Virus record (IMG/VR): IMGVR_UViG_3300020172_001141
Span: 1 to 22,229 of that record
Length of the DNA stretch: 22,229 bases
Source of the DNA: a virus
Direction: 5' to 3' (one strand)
Made by a program: the position numbers and the translations under genes. The notes beneath the pieces are model-generated. The model saw only the letters and a program-made list of their open reading frames with translations. It did not search any database and was not told the origin of the DNA. The number at the start of each line of letters is the position of its first letter. Within the stretch, counting starts at the first letter, position 1. This document shows, one piece after another, positions 6,799 through 13,453 of this stretch.

Positions 6799-7005
6799 TA
6801 TAAAAGACTTATTAGAATACAATCCTAAAACCGGAGAAATATTTTGGAAGATATCTCCAAACATAGAGGAATTGCGTGGAATAAAAAGAGACAAAAGTGG
6901 CAAGCAAGAATACAAATAGATGGCAAAAGAAAAGAATTAGGATTTTTTACAAATATTAATGACGCCATCACTAGGAGAAAAGAATATGAATCCCATATTA
7001 AATAA
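6788..7005 (+). pseudogene. Remnant of an HNH/AP2 homing endonuclease
   Basis: In the frame starting at GTG 6788, residues QSNIKDLLEYNPKTGEIFWK match the typical opening of phage HNH endonucleases (LLxYNPxTGxxxWK). That frame stops at 6917-6919. From about 6862 a different frame (shift of -1) reads HRGIAWNKKRQKWQAR, then IQIDGKRKELGFFTNINDA, and ends at TAA 7003-7005. This matches the AP2 DNA-binding domain found at the C-terminus of the same enzymes (GVSWxKxxxKWxAxI...LGxFxxxxxA). The central HNH nuclease core of about 100 residues is absent, so the gene has an internal deletion plus a frameshift. It overlaps the nrdA stop and the start of the following gene. No slippery heptamer is visible at the junction, so programmed frameshifting is unlikely. 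Ribonucleotide reductase genes are frequent targets of such elements. Confidence 0.75.
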
Positions 7006-7414
7006 CCGCAACCTTGATATTTTATCTCGTCTAAATGCTCAAGTTGAATGTCCACCAGCAACTCAAGATGTACAACTAAATCTTGAGAATAGACAAAGCT
7101 GTATAAACATTGCAAACTATGGCCCAGCGAACCCCAATCTTAGCGATGAAGAATATTGGCAGAAGAAAGCCGATCAATTTAAAACATCTGTTGAGGTTGC
7201 TAAGACTATGAGATGTTCTAACTGTGCGGCGTTTGTAATCAAGCAAAAAATGTTAGATTGTATTTCTATTGGTATTGATCCAAAAGAAGATGGAGAAGCC
7301 AAAGAAATAATAGACTTAGCAGATTTAGGATATTGTGAATTATTTGATTTTAAATGTGCGGGTAGTCGCACATGCGATGCTTGGGTAGCGAATGGGCCAC
7401 TTAAAGACAACTAA
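6986..7414 (+). CDS. Cysteine-rich protein, possible metal- or Fe-S-binding
   Basis: Encodes 142 residues from ATG 6986, preceded by AGGAGA at 6973-6978 (spacing 7). The longer in-frame start at 6959 lacks such a site. Eight cysteines are present: C22 and C39 in the N-terminal part, and C77, C80, C92, C117, C124, C130 in a compact C-terminal domain (RCSNCAAF...DCISIG...GYCELFDFKC...RTCDAWV). The pattern resembles small HiPIP-like or zinc domains seen in phage proteins. That resemblance is from memory and the metal is not known. It sits between nrdA and nrdB, right after the endonuclease remnant, so a redox role is conceivable but not shown. Confidence 0.7.
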   Translation: MNPILNNRNLDILSRLNAQVECPPATQDVQLNLENRQSCINIANYGPANPNLSDEEYWQKKADQFKTSVEVAKTMRCSNCAAFVIKQKMLDCISIGIDPKEDGEAKEIIDLADLGYCELFDFKCAGSRTCDAWVANGPLKDN

Positions 7415-7422
7415 AAGTAAAT

Positions 7423-8025
7423 ATGCACATCGATTTTATTGAGATAGGTACGTCAAATTTTGATAGCTTAATACAAAGAGTATCCGATAATGAAACCGGA
7501 ATATCTATAGAGCCATTAAAACACCTATTAGATCAATTACCAAATAAATCAAATGTAAAAAAAATAAATTTGGCCATATCAAATAAATGTGGAGTTATTG
7601 ATATTTACTACGTAACACAGGAAAATATTAATCAATATTCTTTACCTTGGTGGTTCATTGGTTCAAATTCTGTTAATAGTATACATGCTGGCGTTGCAAG
7701 AGTATTAAAAGAAATGAAACTTCCATCTTCACTAGTACAAAAAAATACGGTGGAAACAAAAAAACTTTCTACTATAATAGACGAACACGGCATAACATCG
7801 TTCAATTTACTTAAAATAGATACTGAGGGCCATGACGCAGTTATATTAGAAGATTATTTGAGCGATTGTAAAATGAGAAATTATCCACTACCAAAGATTA
7901 TTCATTTCGAAAATAATGGTCTATATCCAAAAATAGATTATGTAAAAATCAAGAATATGGCAATAGATTTGGGTTATAATAATATAAGAGAATCAGCAGC
8001 AGACACCATAATGTATAGGATATAA
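7423..8025 (+). CDS. FkbM-family SAM-dependent methyltransferase
   Basis: A 200-residue protein with the FkbM signature: IEIGT at 6-10 (SAM-binding loop), ISIEP at 27-31 (acidic residue for the SAM ribose) and LLKIDTEGHDAVIL at 129-142, the most diagnostic motif. FkbM enzymes O-methylate sugars or small molecules. The domain starts almost at the first residue, as in compact phage versions. The gene is strongly AT-rich with many ATA isoleucine codons, more so than nrdA, and splits the nrdA-nrdB pair, which suggests a later insertion. No clear ribosome site precedes ATG 7423. Likely target is a glycan, together with the transferases at 11251-13001 and 20539. That link is inferred. Confidence 0.85.
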   Translation: MHIDFIEIGTSNFDSLIQRVSDNETGISIEPLKHLLDQLPNKSNVKKINLAISNKCGVIDIYYVTQENINQYSLPWWFIGSNSVNSIHAGVARVLKEMKLPSSLVQKNTVETKKLSTIIDEHGITSFNLLKIDTEGHDAVILEDYLSDCKMRNYPLPKIIHFENNGLYPKIDYVKIKNMAIDLGYNNIRESAADTIMYRI

Positions 8026-8027
8026 AA

Positions 8028-9107
8028 ATGAAAACAATATTGAATAAGAATAATGTTGACTACTTAACACAACCGCTATTTTTAGGAGAAGACTTATCTC
8101 TACAGCGATATGATAAGTTTAAATATCCTGTATTTTTTGATCTCTATAAGAAGCAACTTGAATTCTTTTGGCGTCCAGAAGAAATTGAATTGAAGAAAGA
8201 TAGAAACGATTTCAAGAATGACGATATAATGTCAGAGAATGAACGTTTTATTTTTACTTCTAATCTTAAGTATCAGACAGTGATGGACAGCGTTATCTGT
8301 CGTGGAGTTCCCACATTAACACAATATGTTTCTAATCCAGAATTAGAAGCCTGTATGAATGTGTGGCAATTTTTCGAACAAATTCACAGCTATAGTTACA
8401 CATATATCATTAAAAATGTTTATAACAATCCTAGTGAGATATTAGACAGTTGTCTAACAGACAAAGAAATACTTAAAAGAGCTAACGTAGCAGTCAAAGA
8501 GTACAACGCTTTACGAGATATAGGACATTCTGGCAAACCTAAAGATATTAAAAGGCAGATTTACCTAACTCTTATTAGCGTTAATATTCTAGAGGCAGTT
8601 AGATTTTATGTGTCATTTATCTGCTCATTTGCTTTTGCCGAAAATAAGAAAATGATTGGCAATGCCGACATCATCAAACTTATTAAGCGTGACGAAGCAC
8701 TTCATCTATATAATACTCAAGAGATTATTAAGATTCTTCGAAACAATCCCGATGAGGGTTTCGTAAAGATAGCAGAAGAGTGCGAAGAAGATGCTATAGC
8801 AATGTTTGAGTCAGCTGCAAATGAAGAAAAGGCTTGGGCTGAATATCTCTTCAAAGATGGTTCTATTATTGGCTTAAATGAAAAAGTAATGGCAGATTAT
8901 GTTGATTGGCTATGTATGAGCCGAAGAAAAACTATTGGTTTACCATACGATAAGGGATGCAAAAACCCAATATCTGGATGGACTGACCCGTGGATGAATA
9001 GCGAATCTGTACAGGTGGCACCACAGGAACACGAAATTACTTCATATAAAATTGGTGCTAGTAAAAATGATTTAGAGGACATGGATTTAGGAGAAATGAA
9101 ATTATGA
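8028..9107 (+). CDS. nrdB: Class Ia ribonucleoside-diphosphate reductase, beta subunit
   Basis: A 359-residue small subunit that carries the di-iron tyrosyl radical used by NrdA. Ligands match E. coli NrdB: Asp87 (QTVMDS), Glu117 and His120 (FFEQIH), Glu189 (ILEAVRFYVSF), Glu223 and His226 (RDEALHL). The radical tyrosine is Tyr124 in SYSYTYI. All ligands are present, so the enzyme looks active and is a standard Fe/Tyr type rather than a Tyr-less variant. The acidic C-terminal tail (DLEDMDLGEMKL) is the likely docking peptide for NrdA. The gene begins 2 nt after the methyltransferase stop and overlaps dut by 4 nt (ATGA). It is separated from nrdA by about 1.2 kb of accessory genes. Confidence 0.97.
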   Translation: MKTILNKNNVDYLTQPLFLGEDLSLQRYDKFKYPVFFDLYKKQLEFFWRPEEIELKKDRNDFKNDDIMSENERFIFTSNLKYQTVMDSVICRGVPTLTQYVSNPELEACMNVWQFFEQIHSYSYTYIIKNVYNNPSEILDSCLTDKEILKRANVAVKEYNALRDIGHSGKPKDIKRQIYLTLISVNILEAVRFYVSFICSFAFAENKKMIGNADIIKLIKRDEALHLYNTQEIIKILRNNPDEGFVKIAEECEEDAIAMFESAANEEKAWAEYLFKDGSIIGLNEKVMADYVDWLCMSRRKTIGLPYDKGCKNPISGWTDPWMNSESVQVAPQEHEITSYKIGASKNDLEDMDLGEMKL

Positions 9108-9586
9108 CGTTGCACCCTCACTATTACGTTTTACCAGTATCCCATGATTGGACTGAAGATTATGATTTAATTAAAGTCTCATTATTAAATGAGCTAGCCA
9201 AAACCCCCACCAAGGCTAACATGAATGACGCTGGTTGTGATTTATATTCAACCGTAGAAACCGTTATTCCAGCAAAACAACGTAAGACTGTCAGCACCGG
9301 GATAGCACTAGAGATGCCAGAACATATGGCTGGTTTAATTTGGCCCAGATCGGGCCTATCAGTTAAGCAAGGCATAGATGTTTTGGCGGGCGTGGTGGAT
9401 TGTGGATATAGAGGAGAGATAATGGTATGTCTTTATAACACTTCTGATGAAAATGTTGTAGTACATATCGGGGATAGAATCGCTCAGATTATATTCCAAG
9501 AGGTTCCTCGCGTAAAATTGGAGGTCCATTCAACGTTAGGTTCCTCGCAACGAGGAGAAAATCGCTTTGGCAGCAGCGGCCTATAA
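9104..9586 (+). CDS. dut: Trimeric dUTP diphosphatase
   Basis: A 160-residue dUTPase that hydrolyses dUTP to dUMP and pyrophosphate, keeping uracil out of phage DNA and supplying dUMP. All five family motifs are visible: NDAGCDLYS 41-49, PRSGLS 81-86, GVVDCGYRGEI 96-106 with the catalytic Asp99, GDRIAQIIF 123-131 and RGENRFGSSG 150-159. Motif 5 is the flexible P-loop-like tail that closes over the substrate. There is an N-terminal extension of about 20 residues before the usual start of the fold. The start overlaps nrdB (ATGA). Its last 20 nt overlap phoH, and its codons for motif 5 contain the phoH ribosome site and a hairpin. Confidence 0.96.
   Translation: MTLHPHYYVLPVSHDWTEDYDLIKVSLLNELAKTPTKANMNDAGCDLYSTVETVIPAKQRKTVSTGIALEMPEHMAGLIWPRSGLSVKQGIDVLAGVVDCGYRGEIMVCLYNTSDENVVVHIGDRIAQIIFQEVPRVKLEVHSTLGSSQRGENRFGSSGL
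9542..9556 (+). promoter_or_regulatory. Hairpin that could cover the phoH ribosome-binding site
   Basis: TCCTCG (9542-9547) and CGAGGA (9551-9556) form a perfect 6-bp stem with a 3-nt CAA loop. The right arm contains most of GAGGAG (9552-9557), the Shine-Dalgarno for the TTG start at 9567. An 11-nt direct repeat AGGTTCCTCGC occurs at 9501-9511 and 9538-9548, so an upstream copy could also pair with the site. Ribosomes finishing dut would melt the stem. Coupling of phoH to dut translation is inferred. Confidence 0.45.
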
Positions 9587-10247
9587 CAACCCGAAGAAAA
9601 ACAAAAAGAATAAAACACAACCTAAACCCAACGTTTTAGTAGCTAAAACAGAAAATCAGAAAGAATATATTTGTTCTATTATAGAGAACGATATAACTTT
9701 TTGCACCGGACCATCTGGAACGGGCAAATCTTTCATTGCCGCTGGTATAGCTGCTGAACATTTAATGAAAGACAAGATTGACACCATAATAGTAACTCGC
9801 CCCCTAGTTTGCACTGGTAAAGACATAGGATCATTACCCGGAGAATTAGGAGACAAGATTAAGCCCTATCTTCAACCAATGGAAGAAAATTTAAAATATT
9901 TCCTTGGAAGAGACAAGTTTGGACTCTATTATAATACGAGAAGGATAAGATTTGAACCCTTAGAAACCATGAGGGGATCAACTTTTCATAACTCTTACAT
10001 GATTTTAGACGAAGCCCAAAACTGTACACTTGAACAAATAAAAATGTTCATAACCAGAATGGGCGAACATTCAAAGGTCATGATCAATGGCGATACTAAG
10101 CAAACAGATTTATATGACTCTAGTGGATTAAGTTATTGTTTAAATAAGCTTAAAGACATTAATGGCATAGGAATTTGTGGACTAGATTACCATGATATTC
10201 AAAGAAATGGAATACTAGGAGCAGTTTTACACGCTTTAGAATCTTGA
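9567..10247 (+). CDS. phoH: PhoH-family P-loop ATPase
   Basis: A 226-residue PhoH-like protein with Walker A GPSGTGKS at 48-55, Walker B MILDEAQN at 145-152, and the family segments VTRPLVCTGKDIGSLPG and INGDTKQTDL. PhoH proteins are putative RNA helicase/ribonuclease-linked ATPases and are common in marine and freshwater phages. The precise role in infection is unclear. The start is the non-AUG codon TTG, supported by GAGGAG 9552-9557 with 9-nt spacing. The first 22 residues are a basic, low-complexity tail (KKNKKNK). The gene overlaps dut by 20 nt and is followed by the FmdB-like gene, a frequent phage pairing. Confidence 0.93.
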   Translation: MAAAAYNNPKKNKKNKTQPKPNVLVAKTENQKEYICSIIENDITFCTGPSGTGKSFIAAGIAAEHLMKDKIDTIIVTRPLVCTGKDIGSLPGELGDKIKPYLQPMEENLKYFLGRDKFGLYYNTRRIRFEPLETMRGSTFHNSYMILDEAQNCTLEQIKMFITRMGEHSKVMINGDTKQTDLYDSSGLSYCLNKLKDINGIGICGLDYHDIQRNGILGAVLHALES

Positions 10248-10253
10248 GGAAAT

Positions 10254-10607
10254 ATGCTGTACGATTATAAGTGCGATAGCTGTTCGCACGAAATGGCTGA
10301 TGTGTACCAATCCATAAAAGACAATGCTTTGGTAAAATGTCCCAACTGTGGAAAGGACACCCTCCGTAGAGTAATATATGGTGGGCTAGGTTCGTTCATG
10401 AAGGACTCAAAAACTATAGGCCAAATAGCTGACAAAAATTGGTCACAGATGGGACACTATCAGCGTTCTGAGATTGAAAATAGGGGCGTTGAAAATAAAC
10501 CAAAAGAAGAATCTCCATTGTCAATGTTTGGAAGTGCTTCCAAAAAAGAAATCAGTAAAATGACAGTGGATCAAAAAAACAAGTATATTATGACAGGTGA
10601 AAAATGA
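10254..10607 (+). CDS. FmdB-type zinc ribbon protein
   Basis: A 117-residue protein with an N-terminal zinc ribbon MLYDYKCDSCSHEM...KCPNCG, cysteines C7, C10, C29 and C32, followed by the RRVIYGGLGSFM segment typical of FmdB/CxxC_CXXC_SSSS family proteins. Such proteins are widespread, small and poorly understood, and are often described as putative regulators. The C-terminal half (about 70-117) is polar and probably disordered. AGGA at 10247-10250 precedes the ATG closely. It overlaps the next gene by 4 nt (ATGA). Its position directly after phoH is common in phage genomes. Confidence 0.85.
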   Translation: MLYDYKCDSCSHEMADVYQSIKDNALVKCPNCGKDTLRRVIYGGLGSFMKDSKTIGQIADKNWSQMGHYQRSEIENRGVENKPKEESPLSMFGSASKKEISKMTVDQKNKYIMTGEK

Positions 10608-10945
10608 AATTTATTGAGCAGCTTACTAAAAGCGATTTAGAGAAAAAGTCGGTTCAACACGTTTTTAATGAAAAGGGAGTCTTGACTAGCAATAGTGAAG
10701 ATAAAGTATTCGCTAAGAATCTTGAGATTGATATTGGGAAGGGCGAGTTTCAACATCAGTACCTATTAAGAACTTATAATAATATCCCACTAGACCCAAT
10801 GGGTCCAGAAGCCAGAAGAGATATTTGGAGAAGAACAGAACTCAAACAAGTTTCTCGCCAAACATTTGATTATTATATTATGTATCTAAGGACAAAAAAC
10901 TCTCTGTATTATACTAGAGCGCAAAGGAGCTTTATCAATGGCTAA
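10604..10945 (+). CDS. Conserved-looking phage protein, unknown function
   Basis: Encodes 113 residues, hydrophilic, with no signal or membrane segment. An N-terminal half rich in charged residues is followed by LDPMGPEARRDIWRRTEL (about 64-81) and an aromatic basic end (YYIMYLRTKNSLYYTRAQR). The Arg/Tyr-rich end suggests nucleic acid or protein contact, which is only inference. It starts in an ATGA overlap with the FmdB-like gene and overlaps the next gene by 8 nt. I do not recognise the family. Confidence 0.65.
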   Translation: MKFIEQLTKSDLEKKSVQHVFNEKGVLTSNSEDKVFAKNLEIDIGKGEFQHQYLLRTYNNIPLDPMGPEARRDIWRRTELKQVSRQTFDYYIMYLRTKNSLYYTRAQRSFING

Positions 10946-11243
10946 TAAAAAGGGACCACTAAGCAAGGTTGAAGTGTTTTATATTCAAGAACACGTTAAG
11001 CTTGGTAAGGACATACACGACATTGCTACTGATTTAGATCGTGGCATTAAATCTATTGAGAGATGCGTAACAAAAGCACAAAAAGAATTTGCATCAAAGC
11101 CATTGACAGCAAGCGATCAGTTTGCTAGAACTAAGGGTTCTGTGGTAATGACAGAAAATGCCTCTACTATGGGCGACGTTGTGCGTAAGCGAAAACTTCC
11201 ACCAAAGACAGAAGCCTGCGTAACTGTTGTTAAAAAAGTTTGA
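10938..11243 (+). CDS. Small putative helix-turn-helix protein
   Basis: Encodes 101 residues. Residues about 8-45 (LSKVEVFYIQEHVKLGKDI then HDIATDLDRGIKSIERCV) read as two or three helices with a turn, like recombinase- or sigma-type helix-turn-helix domains, so DNA binding and transcription control are plausible. The C-terminal part is polar and contains GSVVMTENASTMGD. AAAGGAG at 10923-10929 gives a good ribosome site 8 nt before the ATG. It ends the tightly overlapping phoH-linked run. Assignment is from secondary-structure impression, not a diagnostic motif. Confidence 0.6.
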   Translation: MANKKGPLSKVEVFYIQEHVKLGKDIHDIATDLDRGIKSIERCVTKAQKEFASKPLTASDQFARTKGSVVMTENASTMGDVVRKRKLPPKTEACVTVVKKV

Positions 11244-11250
11244 TATAAGT

Positions 11251-11805
11251 ATGTTTGGAATTGACTCAAAATATTATCTTGGTGGATATGTAGTTGGTGG
11301 AGATAAAAATACATACGCCACCGAAACTTGGGATTGGATGATAGATAATAATATTAAGTCTATTATAGACATAGGGTGTGGAGAAGGATACTCTACCAAA
11401 TATTTTTTTGATAAAGGGTGTGACGTTTTAGGAATAGAAGGAAGCACAAAAGCAATAAATAATAGTCCAATTAAAAATAAATTAATATTGCACGACTATA
11501 CTCAAAAAGAATATATTCCAAACAAAAGATATGACGCCGCGTGGTGTTGCGAATTTGTGGAACACGTAGAAGAAAAATATATAGACAATTTTCTAGCTAC
11601 GATGAAATATGTGGATAAAATATTTTTGACACATGCTCTTCCGGGTCAAGGGGGATATCATCATGTCAACGAGCAAAACGCAGAATATTGGATAGATAAA
11701 ATAGAGTCTTTAAATTTTAGATTTAATTCTCTACTGTCTGAATATTTAAGAGCAATAACGGTGGCAAAGTGGACAAAAACATTGTTAGTGTTTGAAAAAA
11801 TATGA
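11251..11805 (+). CDS. Class I SAM-dependent methyltransferase
   Basis: Encodes 184 residues from ATG 11251. A TTG at 11227 in the same frame would overlap the previous gene, and its added residues fall outside the domain. Motif I IIDIGCGEG (38-46) binds SAM, IEGS (62-65) gives the acidic residue, EFVEHVEEKY (101-110) is the post-II region of Methyltransf_11/23 enzymes, and PGQGGYHHVNEQNAEYWI (131-148) is a conserved segment of small-molecule/sugar methyltransferases. Strongly AT-rich with many ATA codons, like the other glycan-type genes. It overlaps the GT25-like gene by 4 nt, so they form a translation-coupled pair. A sugar substrate is inferred from context. Confidence 0.85.
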   Translation: MFGIDSKYYLGGYVVGGDKNTYATETWDWMIDNNIKSIIDIGCGEGYSTKYFFDKGCDVLGIEGSTKAINNSPIKNKLILHDYTQKEYIPNKRYDAAWCCEFVEHVEEKYIDNFLATMKYVDKIFLTHALPGQGGYHHVNEQNAEYWIDKIESLNFRFNSLLSEYLRAITVAKWTKTLLVFEKI

Positions 11806-12431
11806 AATATTATTGCTTACACCACACGCCAGCTGTAGAAAGAAAACAATATCTTGAAATTTTTTTTGAGCAGCAAGACATAAAAGTTGAGTGGATAGAA
11901 GATTTTTTACCCACATGCGAAGAAGTGGCACAGTTTAGTCAAAAAATAAAATCTAAACATGCTGCAAAGAATGGAATTTTGAACAATGGAGAAATATCTC
12001 TTTTGCTAAAACACTCATTGGCATTAAAAAAAATATGCGAAATTAATGATTACGCTATCATATTTGAGGATGATATACAAAGTGTCAATTTTAAATTTAA
12101 TGATATTGCTTATGAGTTTAAAGATTTAGTAGAAAAGAATAATATAGATGTTTTATGGATAGGCTCTAGCCCAAATCATAGATGTGATATGCGCAAAACA
12201 AAGATATCTAGCATTTTAATTAATTCTAGAACAAACGCAAGACTATCACACTGTTATATGCTTCATTCAAAATTAGCATTAAGAATCTATGAAGAGTATT
12301 GTGATTTTAAACATCCATCAGATTGGCAATGGAATCATATAATAGATATATTCAAGTTAAGAAGTGCTTGGAGTTATCCGCATATTTATCAAAGAACAGA
12401 CGTTAGAGCAATTGACTCATTATTAAGATAA
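11802..12431 (+). CDS. Glycosyltransferase family 25-like (LPS glycosyltransferase type)
   Basis: A 209-residue protein. GEISLLLKHSLAL (63-75) and YAIIFEDD (84-91) match the GT25 core (GEIxCxxSHxxxW...ALILEDD). FEDD is the DxD-like metal and nucleotide-sugar site. The N-terminal MKYYCLHHTPAVERK matches the opening strand of GT25 enzymes, which normally has INL and RxxR. The family adds galactose or related sugars to lipopolysaccharide or protein glycans. Placed between two methyltransferases (ATGA overlap before, 3 nt gap after), so the three likely act on one substrate. Possible targets are virion proteins or host surface sugars. The length is slightly short for the family. Confidence 0.82.
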   Translation: MKYYCLHHTPAVERKQYLEIFFEQQDIKVEWIEDFLPTCEEVAQFSQKIKSKHAAKNGILNNGEISLLLKHSLALKKICEINDYAIIFEDDIQSVNFKFNDIAYEFKDLVEKNNIDVLWIGSSPNHRCDMRKTKISSILINSRTNARLSHCYMLHSKLALRIYEEYCDFKHPSDWQWNHIIDIFKLRSAWSYPHIYQRTDVRAIDSLLR

Positions 12432-12434
12432 CGC

Positions 12435-13001
12435 ATGAATTTTAAGCACATATATCACCTACCACAGTTTGGTCAGGATTGGTTTACTTTTCCAAAATTA
12501 TATTCATATTTTGTAAATAACGTTCCAAACGGTGGACATATAGTTGAAGTAGGCTCTTGGAAAGGCAAAAGTGCGGCCTATATGGCTGTAGAAATTATAA
12601 ACTCTAAAAAAAACATTAGACTTGATTGCATAGATCAATGGGACAAGTTTGATCCTACGCACTATAGTGATGATCAATACGCTAAGAATAATTCTGTATA
12701 TGAGTTATTTTTATCAAACATAGAGCCGGTTAAGCATGTGATTCATCCAATCAAAAAAGAATCCATAGAAGCAAGCAAGCTTTATGGTGACAAAACTATC
12801 GACATTGTTTTTATAGATGCTTGTCATGATTATGACTGTGTAATAAATGATATAAATGCATGGCTACCTAAAATAAAAACTGGTGGAATAATTGGTGGGC
12901 ATGATTATAATCAAGCTGGTGTAAAAATGGCTGTAAAAGATATATTATCAAATTTGGATATATTAGAACAAGAACTATGCTGGTATTGTAATATTAAATA
13001 A
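12435..13001 (+). CDS. Class I SAM-dependent methyltransferase (Methyltransf_24/CmcI type)
   Basis: A 188-residue protein. Motif I HIVEVGSWKGKSAAYM (35-50), acidic DQW (67-69), DIVFIDACHDYD (123-134) with the metal-type acidic residues, and GGIIGGHDY (150-158) are the features of the CmcI/MdmC-like, often metal-dependent O-methyltransferases. No clear Shine-Dalgarno precedes ATG 12435, 3 nt after the previous stop, so reinitiation is likely. It ends with a TAATG junction to the next gene. Together with 11251 and 11802 it forms a glycan-modification cassette. Substrate unknown. Confidence 0.83.
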   Translation: MNFKHIYHLPQFGQDWFTFPKLYSYFVNNVPNGGHIVEVGSWKGKSAAYMAVEIINSKKNIRLDCIDQWDKFDPTHYSDDQYAKNNSVYELFLSNIEPVKHVIHPIKKESIEASKLYGDKTIDIVFIDACHDYDCVINDINAWLPKIKTGGIIGGHDYNQAGVKMAVKDILSNLDILEQELCWYCNIK

Positions 13002-13453
13002 TGAAAGATACTATGTTTATTAATACGCACGATCAATGGCTTCAAGAATATCGCAAGGACAAATATAAGGTTTGGATCAGAGTCACCCTATCTAGCGGGA
13101 TAGACTATTATCTTCCAGATCATGAATCTTGGTTAGAACTTAAGCCACTATGTGAAAAACAAAAATTAAAAGTGAACAAGGTCGGCCTACAATACCGATC
13201 TAACTATGTTGAGGTTGACACGGTGGATACTGATGGTGTATACTTGATACGCTCTATTATTGGCATGATGGGCGAAAATAGCAGACAGTCTATTACCATT
13301 GGTAAGCTATATGGAACAGTTTTGAAGAAAGAGCTTTGGGTAACACCAGAGCTAATCTCGGAAATTAAAGACGAAACAAACGTTGAAGATTGCTTTAAGG
13401 AAGCATTAATTTTGAATTATGAAACCCAAGAAACCAAAACCAGAACTATTTAA
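13001..13453 (+). CDS. Unknown phage protein
   Basis: Encodes 150 soluble residues. The pattern is alternating beta-like (KVWIRVTLSSGIDYYLP, VGLQYRSNYVEVDT) followed by a helical acidic end. There are no cysteines in a metal pattern, no P-loop and no membrane segment. It begins in the stop of the upstream methyltransferase (TAATG) and overlaps the next gene by 35 nt. It leads into the recombination and replication block, so a replication-linked role is possible but unproven. Confidence 0.6.
   Translation: MKDTMFINTHDQWLQEYRKDKYKVWIRVTLSSGIDYYLPDHESWLELKPLCEKQKLKVNKVGLQYRSNYVEVDTVDTDGVYLIRSIIGMMGENSRQSITIGKLYGTVLKKELWVTPELISEIKDETNVEDCFKEALILNYETQETKTRTI

Noticed and set aside
6840-6870. Programmed -1 frameshift joining the two endonuclease halves.
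   Set aside because: No X XXY YYZ slippery heptamer or obvious following hairpin is seen, and the nuclease core is missing, so decay is simpler.
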